From NCBI RefSeq assembly GCF_004798865.1, contig NW_025336346.1, positions 7,510,572 through 7,574,571 of the forward strand: a DNA stretch of 64,000 nt, in the 5' to 3' direction. The position numbers and the translations under genes are program-made. Source of the stretch: Varanus komodoensis (lineage: Eukaryota; Chordata; Lepidosauria; Squamata; Varanidae). The notes under the pieces are model-generated. The model made no database searches. It saw nothing but the letters and a program-made list of their open reading frames with translations, and had not been told where the DNA came from. Within the stretch, counting starts at the first letter, position 1. Every line of letters starts with the position of its first letter. This document shows positions 1 to 12,405 of the stretch, piece after piece.

Positions 1-2480
1 CAGGCACCCGCATGAATACTCAGCAAGCTTGGCTCCAAGCTGGACTCATAGCTTTGAGAAAGCAGGCCGGAGTATGGAGAGTTGAGCTGAAGGAATCTGT
101 CAGATTCCATCCCACAAAATGGATTCCTCACATTACCCCTGGTATGATCCCAGAATTGAGATCCAAGCTGTACATGAAGGGAATTTCCTTGTTGGCTACA
201 TAACCTCTAGGTGGCATTGTGGTACCACAGAGTAGTGCAAACACACAAGAAGAATTCACATTCCCTTTTGCTTTCATAATTAAATGCCAGAATTTCGCTG
301 CTCTTAAAAAACTCACCAAGGATGCTGTTCAGACATGGATGTGAAAATGGAGGATCTCAGCATTATCAAAATAACCCATAAACAACCATGAGTACAGAAT
401 GACAACTTCCTAATAAATGACTCATGTAGAAAAAGCCTAAGGTAAAGCTTCAGATTCAGACTCTTCATTCTAAATGTTCATTCTGCTCTCCATAATTGTT
501 CTCAAGCTAATTTTTCCCACTTCAAAAAGCTGTTCCCCACCTCATTGAAGAACAGTGCGAAATCTGCCGTGAGCACACCACTTCTCTGGAAAAGGGGCCC
601 TTCCTCTCCATGCTTGCTGTGACACGCTCATGGGTGGGCAAGTTCACATTTGGCTGCATATAACGTCTGCATGGCACAGAAGCTGCCTTCTGTTGGTTTA
701 TCACGCTGGATCATCACACTCACTGTTCTTGACACTGATTGACAGCAGCATCCAAGAATCTCAGACAGGATTCTTTCCTGCCCTTCTGGAGATACTGCAG
801 GACACAGTTAGCATCTTTCACATGGCAAAGCCTTTACTATTCAAACAAGCAATGCCTCTTCCCAGACTATAATAAAAGTCATATTTTATCTGCTTATCTA
901 CCAAAACTTAAGATGTGAGAGCAGTTTTAACTAAACTTAAATATACAATCTAAACACGATTATTTATTTACTGAATGTATATGAGGCCTGCTCACTAAAA
1001 CTACAAGTGTGATCTCTTATAGTAAACATTAGATCTTTTTCTTTTTACAGGCTGTTAACATATGTTCAGCTCAAAGTTGCCTTCATTAGCTTCCTTAGTC
1101 ATCTGATTGTCCTGGTGAATCAGTCTACTGATGGCAGTAGTGCAATTTCAGCTCAGTAGCATAATTCTGCAGCTCAGCTTTCAAGAATGAAGACTTTTCA
1201 TTATAGGTAGTTTGGTTCCGAAAATTCCCATATCAAAATCAGCTCTATCTAATGACTGGATATTGCAAATGCAAGCACATTTCCTCCATATTATAAAGAA
1301 AAATGAGATGTGCTTGACAAAAAGGCAAAAGCAAAGGCAAAGGCAAATACCTTGGTCAGAGCAGGAGCTGCTGATACTTGCAGTGAAGAAAAGACCAGCC
1401 ACGCCACAAAGAACAGCCTTTCCATTTTGGAAGTGTAAAATCTACAGAGAGAGGCGAACCAATTTATTGGAATGAGTTAATGAACAACCAAATGCTGTAG
1501 TGGTTTGGAAAATCAGAAAGCCTAATATTTACCCATTGAAATGGAACATTTTCCCCTTCCCACGTTTGTTGAGCAAATGAGTGGAAAATCAGTACCCCAC
1601 CCCAAATATCTCCAGTTTCTTCATCAATACCCCAAAAATAGTTACAAAAGATACACCCTCTTACACGTGTTGTTCTGAGAAGAGGTCTGTACTATGAATC
1701 TGCAAATTGTCAATCATAGAGTATATGGGGGTGGGGGTTGTTTGTTTTTTTAAGTGGGTTGTGTAGCACCCATGAAGAATGGGGACACACAGTTCTCCTC
1801 CAGCTCCAGTCTTCAGAGCAAGTGTCGCAGGAGAGTGCCCCCGCTGACGTATGATCACCGAAAACAGCAGGGCAATGGGGTGCCTGTCTGTCTCTGAAGA
1901 GATCTTGCAAGTTGTATAACAGCTTGACTTGCTTCTTGTAATCCCAAAATGTTGGCTTTACCTAGGTATGTACAGATTTTGTTAAATCAGTTCCATCTGT
2001 GCTTTGGGGATTTTCAGGTGATTTTAGTTCTATCATCTGCTCCTTGACAGAATCAGATACTTTTTTACCAGAATTTCATTCTCCTTGACTGATTCGCAAT
2101 AGTTCCAATGTGCATTAGTCAATGCAAATCAGCTAGAATGTGAATTAGTACAGATTCCCTGAAAAAGTGAAAGACCTGTTTTCAGTTCCACAGAATCCAT
2201 GTGACTCAGAAAAAGCCAGTCCACTATGGAATCCACGGACTGGATTCATTGAGCCTCAACTATTGGGCAGTATAAAAGTGAAATAGACAGACAGACAGAC
2301 ATTTGTTGCAATCTTCCCCAACATCTCTAATTTTAACTTATAATAACCAATTAGGCTGAAAACATCGTGTGTCAGGGCTGTTGGATGCCATACAAGCTCA
2401 CCAGTCCATTCAGGTCACCAAGAGAGCCCCTTTCCTGGTGGCCTTATCTGTGAGTGATGGGTGATGATAGTGGCCCAGTT
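1..2480. other. No gene recognised; intergenic or former ITIH tail region
   Basis: Both strands were read for ITIH C-terminal exons and other coding blocks and nothing convincing was found. A short (GACA)n run lies at about 2285-2301. Open frames here are under 90 residues and resemble nothing known. Confidence 0.5.
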
Positions 2481-2489
2481 TGTATGGTC

Positions 2490-2780
2490 ACAGTGGCTGA
2501 AACAAGCCACCATGGCTTACTGCAGCTTCCACGTGTGCTAGCCAGACTTCCTTGTGGCTTGCCTTGTCAGCCACACACAGGCAGCCTGCCTGATTTGGTG
2601 TGCACAGCAACCTTCAAATAACCCACGGGCTGTTATTGGGTTATTTGAGGGTTGCTGCCCTCGCAGAACAAGCCATGTTGCCTGGGTTCAGATGGCATAG
2701 CAAGCCATGCCAGAATGGGTCAATCCACCCGGAATACATGGCAGCTGCCCCAAGGCACAGTGGCTTGTTTCATCCACTGT
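2490..2780. repeat. Foldback (palindromic) MITE-like element
   Basis: The outer arms 2490-2510 and 2760-2780 are inverted copies with 20 of 21 matches (ACAGTGGCTGAAACAAGCCAC type). The inner arms 2605-2625 and 2637-2657 also match 20 of 21 (CAGCAACC...AATAACCCA) around an 11-base loop. The stretch between is more diverged but still loosely complementary. This is the architecture of a non-autonomous foldback DNA element. Related AACCCA/TGGGTT-rich sequence seems to recur near 25540-25700 and 47590-47760. Confidence 0.65.
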
Positions 2781-2799
2781 GAACATGTGAACTGGATCA

Positions 2800-5700
2800 G
2801 TGAGTAAATACAGGGGTTGGATCCAGGACCTCCTTGCCACAAAAGGATCCTTTCATGAAAGTTCCCTCTGAGTGACTTTGGGGAATTTTCTCCCCATTCC
2901 CATGCATGCCCCAGCTCACCCCATTCAACAGGGCTTCCTGGTTCTCTGAATAGTGTTTTCAGGGGACTGAAACTGTGAGACGAATGGAGTGGGAAGTCCA
3001 TTTCCAACAATGCAGGTGATCAAGCTTAAATCTGGATCCAGTCCTGGGCTGCCTTGGCACTGGGAACTGGCTTTGGCAGGCTGTTGCTGGGGTTTTTTGA
3101 CAGAATGACTTTTTTGTAGGAGTTTAGGGTGACATTTTATTCATCTGTGTTTATCTGTAACTGCAAGAAACAAGTGTTTTTATTTCTACTGGTTGTTTTT
3201 CGTTCTGCTTATCTCTGCTGTTTTTACTTGGGACATGGGTAGGTTTGATTTTAGCTGTTGTTTGCTTCATTTTGTAAGCCACTTTCAAAATGCCCCATTG
3301 AAAAGTGGACAGAAATGGATTGTATAAATGACATGATAGGCAGTTTCTGGGTCCAAGTAGCATTGAGCAAGGCTCATGTCCTCTGGCACTGTTCTTTCCC
3401 CACATGGCCACTGACCTTCTGGATGTCCAGAGAAAAATCGATTTGGAGTGGGAGGACGGACTTTCACTTAAAACAAATGTTTTACTCAACTATTTCAGAC
3501 CCTGCTGGCACAGGGTCTAGAGATGGCCACCAGCTCTGATGACTTTCAAAGAGGATTAGACAAATTCACGGAGGAAAAGGCTTGCAATGGCTATCAGTCA
3601 TGGTGGCTCCATCTACCAGTTGCTGGACAATGTGAGTGAGAAGGTGTTATCGCAGTCACAGCCTGCGTGTAGGCTTCCCATGGACGTCTGTTTGACAGTG
3701 GTGGGACCAAATTCTGGGGGGGTGTTGCTCTGATTCAGCCTGTATTTTCTTAATGGGCAGAGGGCCTCCAAAGGCAGTAGAATTTTACATTTTGAAGTCA
3801 GTGGCACAGTACACATTGCCATCTGATAACCTCCACCCACCCCCAGTGGGACCATGAAGTCCAGACTCTAAAGTCCTCCTCGGGACACTGTGTTTCTTTG
3901 CCCAAGATGGTTGCATGTTTTCTGCTTCTTAAAGCACATACCAATGGACACATTTGGGAGTACTGTGGGCTTGAAAAGCCGGGGCACTTGCTCACAGTCA
4001 TCAATTTCCCTCATGTAAGGTTCTCTCCTCAGAAATATACTATTTGCAGCTCACAATGCAACAGCTCCATCTTCTGTTAACAGCTTAACAAATCACAGTG
4101 AAGAATATGCATACTTTTCATTCTACTCAACACACTTTTGGTTAACATATAGTGTTACTGTAGCCATTTAGATTGGAGCTTAGGAAGCTCTTCCACCTTG
4201 TTAAGAGGCACATAGTCAGTGGCCTATCAAGAAGGTGTCTGGAAATCTCAATTAGCAGAACCAGGGGAATGTACATCTGGATTCACAGGAAGATGCTATG
4301 TTCAGTCTCAGCAGTTTATTGGCAGAACACTCAGGTACCCCTCTCTGACAGGCTAAAAAACAACAGTGCTGTCAGTCAGTATAATGAATTGACTGCAAGC
4401 TTCCAGGACATAGACAGAGTTTTTTATATAAGTTGTGGGTCACATACATAGTTTCAAGACAGTGATGAGCATCTGAATAGGTGATAAGGCAAGGACAATG
4501 GGGAATAATGCAGAAACATTGAGAAATCATTGTAGGCATCAGGAAAAACATCATGACCCATTGAAGCCTTGAGTAACAGATTACAAATAAAACAATCAGG
4601 AGTTACAGATATCTAACAGGTTTAAAATGTGTGTTTTACAATCAGAGATACAAAATTCCTTAAGACAAAGCTGAGCTGTTTTAAAACAAAGCATGAGTGG
4701 CTAGATATTTTTACATTGCAAAGGAAGCGCAGCTGCCCGGAGACTTGTAGCACAGTTTTGGTTAGGAGCTTCCCTGAAAGCAGGAGGATTGTTTGCATGC
4801 TTGGGGCTGGTTTTTCTTTTCCCAGAGAAGAAAGAATTAGAAAGGAAAACTCCTACAGATGGGGAAAGGGAGAGGACAGGTGAGGTCCTCCATATTTTAA
4901 CATATAGAACCTGATTTACTCTGCAAGAAAATGCATGAAAATGGAGCACCAGGGTCTCTCTGCTTTTCCCAGGTGCATGGAGCTGGGCAAAAAGTTCTAG
5001 TCCCTTTGAGTGGAGAGAAGAAAGGGCTCTGTTACCCAATTTTATATTAGACACACCAAAAGCATGTCTTTTTATCTGAGGATTTATTTGGACTTTCCCA
5101 ACAAAGGTCATAGAAGTTTTCAGAAATCTTTTTTTACTGGCCATGCATCATATTGGACAGAAAATACATAGGATCTTTTACTTTGCCTCTGTTTTCAAGC
5201 TAGCAAAAAATTTGCTTTCATATTTATCTGCCTCATTTAAAGTATTTTAGGAAGCATCAGACTTTAAATTCTTACTTTGACAAGTTTCAGACAATAAAAA
5301 CCAACATTACAATGGAAACAAACTGTTTGAATAGTTAATACAAAACACGGACAGACAATTTACACAGCAAGGCCTTTGATGATAAGAAGTGTTGTTCTTC
5401 AGACAGATCTCATCACCTTCCCGCAGGAAACTGTTTCACCAGCTGCCGCTGTTCTATAAACTTTCTGGTCTTGTCTGAAAGGACAAAAAAAAGTGGGGGG
5501 AGTGAAGGGAGAAGGACACCGGAAGAGCAGATCCTTCATGCTCCAACCTGATCTGATGCATGCCACCCCCAACTTGAGGTCCTTTGGATGTGTTGGACTA
5601 ACCCTCATCATCCCCATTCATGGCCTGATTTTTACCCCCATCCTGTCCCCAAAGGGAAGAACAGCTACCTGAAAGCACAGTTTGAACATAAGAATAGCTG

Positions 5701-6260
5701 TGATGGTTCAGATTAAGGACAATCTAGTTCAGCCTTCTCTTCAGAGGCAACATACGAGTCCGATAGCGCCATCCTGCCCATGTACCCTGGCAACTCCTGT
5801 ACATTCGCATACTGCCTCTGACACTGAAGGTGGCACATACCCATCAGGACGAGTAGCCAGCGATAGCACCAAAGGGAATTGGAGACCATGATGGTCCACT
5901 TCCCTTTGAAGCCATTCAGATGGGAGGCCCTCACTCCACCCCATGGAACTGTATTTTTAACTATGTGCTGTGTATCTCCTTTTTTCTGTCATGATTTTCT
6001 ATCCTGAATTCCAGGGAACTCTATTGGCATTTTTATTCCCAGGGAACTCTATTGGCAAAGTAACTGATGTCTGCTAGGAAAACAAGCTGCAATCCTCTTC
6101 CCAGGTCAGCTTGTCAGTGGGACAGACCAATTGTGTGCAGGACTGCAGTTAGTTTTAAGAGAAATACAGCTATATTCTGCCAAATATAAATTTTATACTG
6201 AACTGTTGTTAGTTTACAATCATGTTTTCCACAAGAATGATCAGTAAATATCCAATATAC
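2800..6260. other. No gene recognised
   Basis: Unassigned sequence. A 147-codon open frame at 4701-5144 (minus) has no recognisable motif, no splice context and low-complexity composition, so it is not called. A partial tandem duplication lies at 6011-6057 (unit CCAGGGAACTCTATTGGCA twice). Confidence 0.45.
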
Positions 6261-6261
6261 A

Positions 6262-6354
6262 TTTACATTTGTAAATGTTCTGTGAGCCGTCCCGAGGCTA
6301 TATAGCAAGGGGACGGCATACAAAAACTTTAAATAAATAATAAATAAATAAATA
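6262..6354 (+). repeat. L2-like LINE 3' tail with AAATAAATAA microsatellite
   Basis: Reads GTGAGCCGTCCCGAGGC...GGGGACGGCAT followed by (AAATAAAT)n. This is a mutated copy of the hairpin-bearing 3' end seen, better preserved, near 21150, 22030, 22660 and 48740. Confidence 0.75.
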
Positions 6355-6359
6355 CATTT

Positions 6360-8035
6360 TTGTCTCTTGCAAATAGATACACAGCTGGCCTATTGGTTCC
6401 TCATCAACAGAGTTTATTTCACTTCAGCATTCTGGAAAATTCTGTGTATTCATTCCACATAGAATTACTTCTGAACCTGAATAGAAAGTAGGTTTCCATG
6501 TATGCACTATGGAATGCCTGTTTCAGATTAAGTGTCATTCTTTGGTAATACACATTTGGTATTCTTTCCCAAATAATTGTTTTTCTATGCTTTTTCCTGG
6601 CTACCTGTGTGTGTGTACATGTGTGAATGTTTATGCAAAGATTTGAACTGGGAACCTTCACATCATGTTGTTAAATTACACCAATTGTGCGTAAACATGC
6701 ACACAGCCTGGAAATTGGACAGATGATGTAGAAGGAACTGGAAGATGTGAGGCTTCTACCACTAATACTAAATTTCTAATACTATTCTGGGAATCTTCAT
6801 TCCAGCCATTTGAATTCATAGTTGCTCCCACTAATCAGCTCACAGAGATTAGCAACAATGGGCTTCCTATTTAGCTTTTGTTTGTCTTCCAGAAACTGGA
6901 CCCCCAGCCAAGCATGATGGCTTTCATGTCTCCTGTTCAAGGGTGTCCTGTACCTACATCAGAAGAAGACAACCTGGTTCCTTGGTCTGGGATTCTGGAG
7001 CTGTGGTCCAAAACATCTGGTTGTTGCCACTGCACTGTAGTCCTCAACTACATAAGGTAATCGTGGTCAGGCCTTCCCAACCAGTTATCATTTTGGCTAC
7101 TAGCCTATGGTCATGTACTCAGATTTTAATTCAAGCCAAGCCACATCTGACCACATAACTCTAACAGAAGAAACACAGTGTTCTAGTGTTTCTTGTGTGC
7201 CTGAGATTCCCTGACCTCCCCCTTATGCAGATTGAACTTGGCAGCCATCCTGCCTCTGTTCCAGTGTGTGGTTCAAGGACGTCACGGTTTCATAAGAACT
7301 GGAGGGAAAGGAGAGATGTAACTCACTATCATCAGCATCCTGTTCTACTGATCTGCAGATTGTCTGACCAGTGACTTCATGTAGACCAGAGGAGAGTCAC
7401 CTTTGGCCTTGTAGGTGCTTTGGCCTGGGCAAGGAATCATGGGACTTGGACACAAAAGTACCTGAAGGCCTATGAGTTGCCCATCCTGATGTAAATGTTA
7501 AAAAATATAGGAGGAAGGGTGCCTTCTGAACAGATGAAACCACTTCAAAACAATGCCAACCACGCTGAACACTGTTAGGTGTCCAAGAGGTTTATCACCA
7601 GGCCTCAGCTCCGATTGGTGTTAGCCAGCATAGGTCCAACATAGTGCAGGAGTTGCAGCCCCAAATACCAGGAGGGTGCCAATTGAAGAGAACTGGATAC
7701 CATGACTCTTTGTACGTACCAGCCACTGTTGAGAGGCTCAAGAGAATGAACAGAGAGACCTTCCTCTTTTCCCACCCTGTGAAAGTCATCTGCTATTATG
7801 ACCAAAGCAGCTTGTCTTATGAACCGGGTTTGCAACCTACTGAAGGGATCCAAGAATATCAAGACTATCCCAGAAGAGCTGGTCCACCACCATCTACCTC
7901 ACCCAGAAGTAGGCAAATTGTCCAGAAATTTGAGATCATCCAGCAACTGGGTGGGACAGCCAATGGAACAGCCATGTTGTGGTCTCCTTAAGAGGACCTG
8001 GACCTCTCCATTTATTAATTAATTTCTGACATTAT
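6360..8035. other. No gene recognised; degenerate repeat traces
   Basis: An exon-like plus-strand block at 6895-7054 (CTTCCAG before, GTAATC after, open between) has no recognisable protein. 7640-7700 (minus) carries TTGGGGCTGCAACTCC-type sequence of the palindromic MITE family described elsewhere in the window. Confidence 0.35.
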
Positions 8036-8039
8036 ATAT

Positions 8040-8916
8040 TTTTATGATTAGATTTATAGCCTGCCTTTTTCTTTTTTTAAGATCTCAAGGCAGCTTACAT
8101 CATTCTCCTGCTGTTCTCAGTCTCGCTGTAAGGGCCGGGATGTGGGCGGTGACTGGGACAGGCAGAACGCTGGGACCAGGGTGCAGGTGTGAGACCAGAT
8201 CCTGCAGCTTCGTAGGGCTAGAGGCTGGTGGTGTGGTCAGCAGCCCAGGATCAGGGCCAAGACAGCAGGAAGTCCAATATTTACACAGGCAAGAGAGGAA
8301 GCATGGTCCAGGAACAGTCCAGTGGTCTGGTGCCAGGGAAACAGTCATGTAAGGGTGGTCCAGACAAGAGTGGGCTGGAGCAGGCAGGAACAACTTGGAG
8401 CAAGAAAGAACACACAAGATGGGGGCAAGGGCAGACTGGCATATGCAGGAGCAAGGCAGAAACAGACTGGAGCAAGGCAAGGACTAACCAAGCAAGGCAG
8501 GAAAAACTGGAGCAAGCAGGAGCAGACTGGAGCAAGGCAGGAATGAGGTTCGAGGTGTGGTGAAGTAGAGGCCAGAGCACAAGAGAGTCCTAAAGATTAC
8601 TTGTGGTGCTGCAGCAAAGAACTGCAGTGCCAGGGAGCCTTTTGTGCTGGTCTGCAGGACCTCCAGCTGCACTGCTCAATTGCTCTTCAATTGCTCTCTG
8701 CAAGAGCCTGCAAGGGTGCTCCTGGTTCTGAGGGTCACTCAGGCCCTGATCCTGACACTTATCCCCACAACAAGAACCCTGAGAGGTCAATTGAGCTGAG
8801 AGTCTGTGAGTGGCCCAAAGACACCCAGTGGGCTCCATGGCTAAGCAGTGACTAGAACCCAGGTCGCCTGAGGCCCAGACCTGTGCTCTCAACCACTGTG
8901 CTGCACTGGCTCTCCT
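8040..8916 (-). mobile_element. Sauria-type tRNA-headed SINE, interrupted by an LTR
   Basis: On the minus strand the head (8916 down to about 8765) reads GAGAGCCAGTGCAGCACAGT, then an RNA polymerase III B-box-like GGTTCTAGTC, then GGGCCACTCACAGACTCTCAGCTCAAT. The tail (8126-8040) reads CAGGAGAATGATGTAAGCTG then CAGGCTATAAATC. The same architecture is intact at 27413-27660. The two halves would join smoothly if 8127-8757 were removed. Confidence 0.8.
8127..8757 (-). mobile_element. Probable solo LTR (Gypsy-like) inserted in a SINE
   Basis: About 630 bases bounded by TGTCAGGATCAGGGCC at the right (minus-strand start) and GGCCCTTACA at the left, an imperfect TG...CA terminal inverted repeat. 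The interior has a purine-rich tract of GACTGGAGCAAGGCAGG repeats. No internal region is present. It is a fossil. A clear target duplication was not found, so the exact ends and the family are tentative. Confidence 0.55.
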
Positions 8917-9328
8917 GTTCACTTCCAGTGAACCGAAAGTAAAGGACCTTCCTCCTCTCCATTTTATTACCACAAAACTTCTGTGAGGTAGGTTAGTTAC
9001 TGACAGTAACTAAGCCTGAGGAGAGGTGATTCAGGCTTTTGGAAGTAGGGAAAGCCTGGGAAGCTACCAAACAGTTGGAGGTGGGAGGAAAGAGGCTGTG
9101 GGGCCTAAGCCTCTGGGGAACCCCAGAGAGCCAGATTGGTGTAACCCAAATCTTTGGGTGCCCTTAATCCATGGCCTGGCAACATGAACACCTGTTTATT
9201 AATTGGCTGCTAACAAAGCATTTTGGCCCAGCTCTGTTCCACTCTGGCCTCACCCTCCTGCTTCTAGGCCTTTTCTCTTCCCTCCTAAACCAGGAACTTC
9301 TCTCACACCAAGGTGAGCCCAGTTTAGC

Positions 9329-9589
9329 CTGAAAACCCGTTTCAACACCTCAGCATTAGGTAACATTTTAAAGAAAAATACTATGATTCTCAATAGAATT
9401 TAAAACATAATTTGCAGATGTTGAAATGAGCCCAGACACTCAAGAATACAATACAAATGATTCTGTATTTCCAAGGAAATTATCTGTTGAATTTTCTGGT
9501 CATGCATGCACCAGCTCTTATCTATGACAAAGATGACATTTTGGGGAAATACTGGCATTTCTCTGGGTGCAAAATAATACACAAAATAT
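9329..9589 (-). pseudogene. ITIH4: ITIH exon, start of vWA domain (broken)
   Basis: After an ATATCTCAG acceptor it reads YFVYYFAPREMPVFPQNV then IFVIDKSWCMHDQKIQQ, matching [32 protein letters not shown]-type sequence. The MIDAS motif DxSxS has become DKSWC, losing the second Ser. An extra stretch of about 17 bases follows KIQQ. Beyond it shifted frames still resemble the family (ESFVL, ILECL, then LPNAEVLKRVF for VPASAENVNKARSF), with TAA and TGA stops between. The right boundary of homology near 9329 is approximate. Confidence 0.83.
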
Positions 9590-9949
9590 CTGAGATATGA
9601 GAGACCAAGAGTGGGGGGAGAGGAAGAGAGAGATCATTCAATGCAGCAACAGTAACATTAGTCAAGATGAAATTAATGATATTTTGGAGTAAAGGCACTG
9701 CCCAACACCCTCTTGTCTAACCCTAGGCCTCTGAACTTGGATGCTTGGGTGTATCCATCACCCAGCATGTGGTGAGCTTTTTTGCTGCTGAGGCTAGGGT
9801 GCAGATAGGAATCCCCGTAAGCCCCAGATTCCTCCCCTCCCCACCCTACTGTGCCTCTCCCAAACCCTGAGGCCTCAGTGCTTTCCATGCTGGCTGTGAG
9901 CAGGATGGGGCAGGACTCCATATTTGTGGCAGCCATAGAACCGGGATCC

Positions 9950-12400
9950 GAGTTGCTCTTCCAATGACTCTTAAGTCTTCTACAAGAGGAAGTGCAATCT
10001 TTGTCCAGAAACTAGTTTCCACCTGCAGATTTTCTGCACAGCAAGTGTCAAAGACTGCCACGTGGGTGAGGGGCATTTCTATCTTTCGTAGAGGAGCAGC
10101 CTGGGTGTGCAAAGGTGCACACATGCACTTCGAGCCACTACTCCCAAGAAGTGGTTGAGCGGTGGGTGCATCTGCTGGCTGCCAATATGGCATCGTGGCC
10201 AAGAGGGGCAGGAGACATGCTTTGTGGTGGCGGCAACGCAGTGCTGCATCTCTGCATCATTCCGTCAAGTTCGCAGGAGGCACCATGAGCTGGTCTGCCT
10301 GCATACAAATGCTGGCACCCCCACGACAAGCACAGCATCTTCTCGGTGAGCACTTCGGTGGGTGCTGTGGTTGCTCCTCACGCTTCCCCAGGTGGAAGCC
10401 TCTGCATTAGGTGCTTCATGCCTCTGAAGGCATGTATCTGAACACAAAGAGGCATGAAGCACCTAATGCAGAGGCTTCCACTTATGGTCCTCTGGTTTAG
10501 GATTTAACAGTGCAGTCCTAGACACATGGATTGAATTGTAAGCCCCTTCAGGTTCAATGGAACTTACTTGCAGGCAATGCTTATTTCTTCCACGTTCTTC
10601 CCAGGTTTTCTGTTGCAAGCTTTATGTTCCTGCGCTACTGCAGCCCTTCCATTGGAGGAACGGCAAGGGAGGGTCACCTTGTTTAGGGATGTCCCCTCAC
10701 TCCATCTCAAAAGATATTTGGCCTGACTCCAGCTTTAGGAACCTGGCAAAAGCACAGCTTTGTCCAGTCACTTCAATGGTTTTTACAGGTTTAACCTTTA
10801 ATTTTTTCTTGGTTGCTTTCTTGCTCCTGTTTCTTGAGTATGGGTGCATATATGCATGGGTGGTGTCCAATGTGTATGGGCAGTATTCCACTGCCACCAC
10901 TGACGTCAGCAACCTTTAGTGGCCTGCCGGTACCGTAAGCCAGCGAGACCAAGAAACCCATCGCGCCTGCTTAGGCTAGTTTCAAATGGATCTACACATA
11001 TTTCAATCTTGTTTCCAAATGCAGTAATTCAATGCAATTATGATATTTCAAGTTAACAGACATATTGTATGGTTTCAGGAGACTTGTCCCAAGTCTATTC
11101 CATTAATTCATAAAAAGTATCCTACTTTTGGGGAAAATCTAGATGGAGTTCCTGGCTCCATCCCATGGCAACTTATAAGTTATTTTATTCATCATTGCAA
11201 GAATCCAAATCTTCTTTTTCCACTGCTCCAGAGATGATACGCATGTTCTTCACAGAGCTTTGCGGAGAGAAGAGCTGCAAGATATAACTTGCCATCACCA
11301 CTTAATCTCTGGGGACTGGCTGTATGTTATTACCCCGAAGTGTAGTTGTTGTCATTAAATGCCAGCTTAAGCTATAGGCATACAGCTAATGGCCACTTAT
11401 GCTTCTGTCAGGCCGATAGCATCAGTGGGGAGGCAGTACTGAAAGCTGCCCTTTCCTCTTTGCTGTATCCTGCCCTGAAGTCTAGTCTGACGAAGGGCAC
11501 TTTAAGCATGCTCTAAATAAACATATGAATAATCATTTCCTCTGGGCAGATGGTTTTCCACTGCTCTCTTCTCCTTTTACTGCAGTTCAGTGTATTAATT
11601 AGTTACCAAAAGGTAACTATGCTATTTAGGGTAATCGTGACGTGAGTTTGCAGTCACTTGTGCCTCTCCACAGAGCTGTGCATTGAAATGACATTAAAAT
11701 GTCATCCTCAGCTTCCCAAAAATACATGATTTTTTAAATCCACCCAATTAATAGCTACTGGATGCAGATGGCCTGAGTAAAACATGACCTGAGATGACCT
11801 TGGGTCATCGCTCATGGCTAGAAAACCTGAGAATAAACAGGCATCTGGAAATCTGAGGAATGAGGGCATTGTGCAACAGAGTGGAGGAGTTGCTTCAACA
11901 GCAGTATTAGGAAGTGATTTTTAAGTGTGATTAATGAATGGGGTATTTCTGTTTCTTATAATCAAAATGCACCTGCCAATACTTGTGAGAGACTTGTGGT
12001 GAATTGTGTTGGGATAATTTGGATAAATCCTGTCTGAAAAGCATTACTCTGTGTGCCTTTGCATTGTGGGATCAAATGCTGTCTTCCTTCTCAAAACCAA
12101 GCTGTCACTGTTTAAAATGGCATCCCCCGCTCCTTTCTCTCACCTTTAGCTGTGGGCTACAGCAGACAGGCCATTCAGTCCAAATGTCATTTACAATGAC
12201 ATTGTAAATAGTCATTGTTGGAACAAGGAAGCATCTTCTGATAGCCCAGAGGCTCCATGTGCCCTGGCCAATTCAGAATGTCTAGAGTCTAGATAGGAGT
12301 CTTGAGCTGATCATGCATAGTTTCAGTGGCTTGAATTTACATGTCCAAGCAGACCTGGAGGTGGGTTCAAGCTACTGAACTAAAGTGTCAATACAGGCAA
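9950..12400. other. ITIH intron sequence, no coding block recognised
   Basis: The exon expected between 13232 and 9589 (ITIH4 AHIRFKPTL...ISGGSIQ) was not found with confidence. The stretch 10100-10400 is unusually GC-rich for the window but matches nothing I know. Confidence 0.4.
10392..10481. repeat. Perfect 34-bp inverted repeat with 22-base loop
   Basis: The arm 10392-10425 (GTGGAAGCCTCTGCATTAGG...) is the exact reverse complement of 10448-10481, separated by 22 unrelated bases. It lies inside an intron of the dead ITIH gene. It could be a foldback scar from template switching, a MITE, or a transcribed hairpin; nothing nearby decides. Confidence 0.9.
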
Positions 12401-12405
12401 TTAGA

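Noticed and set aside
4701-5144. 147-codon open frame on the minus strand
   Set aside because: No family resemblance, no initiation or splice context, and composition like its surroundings.
7644-7991. 115-codon open frame on the plus strand
   Set aside because: Overlaps sequence of the palindromic MITE type (GGGGCTGCAACTCC) and has no domain.
10392-10481. Calling the perfect hairpin a microRNA gene
   Set aside because: No mismatches or bulges of the kind usual in precursors and no conservation evidence; listed as an inverted repeat only.
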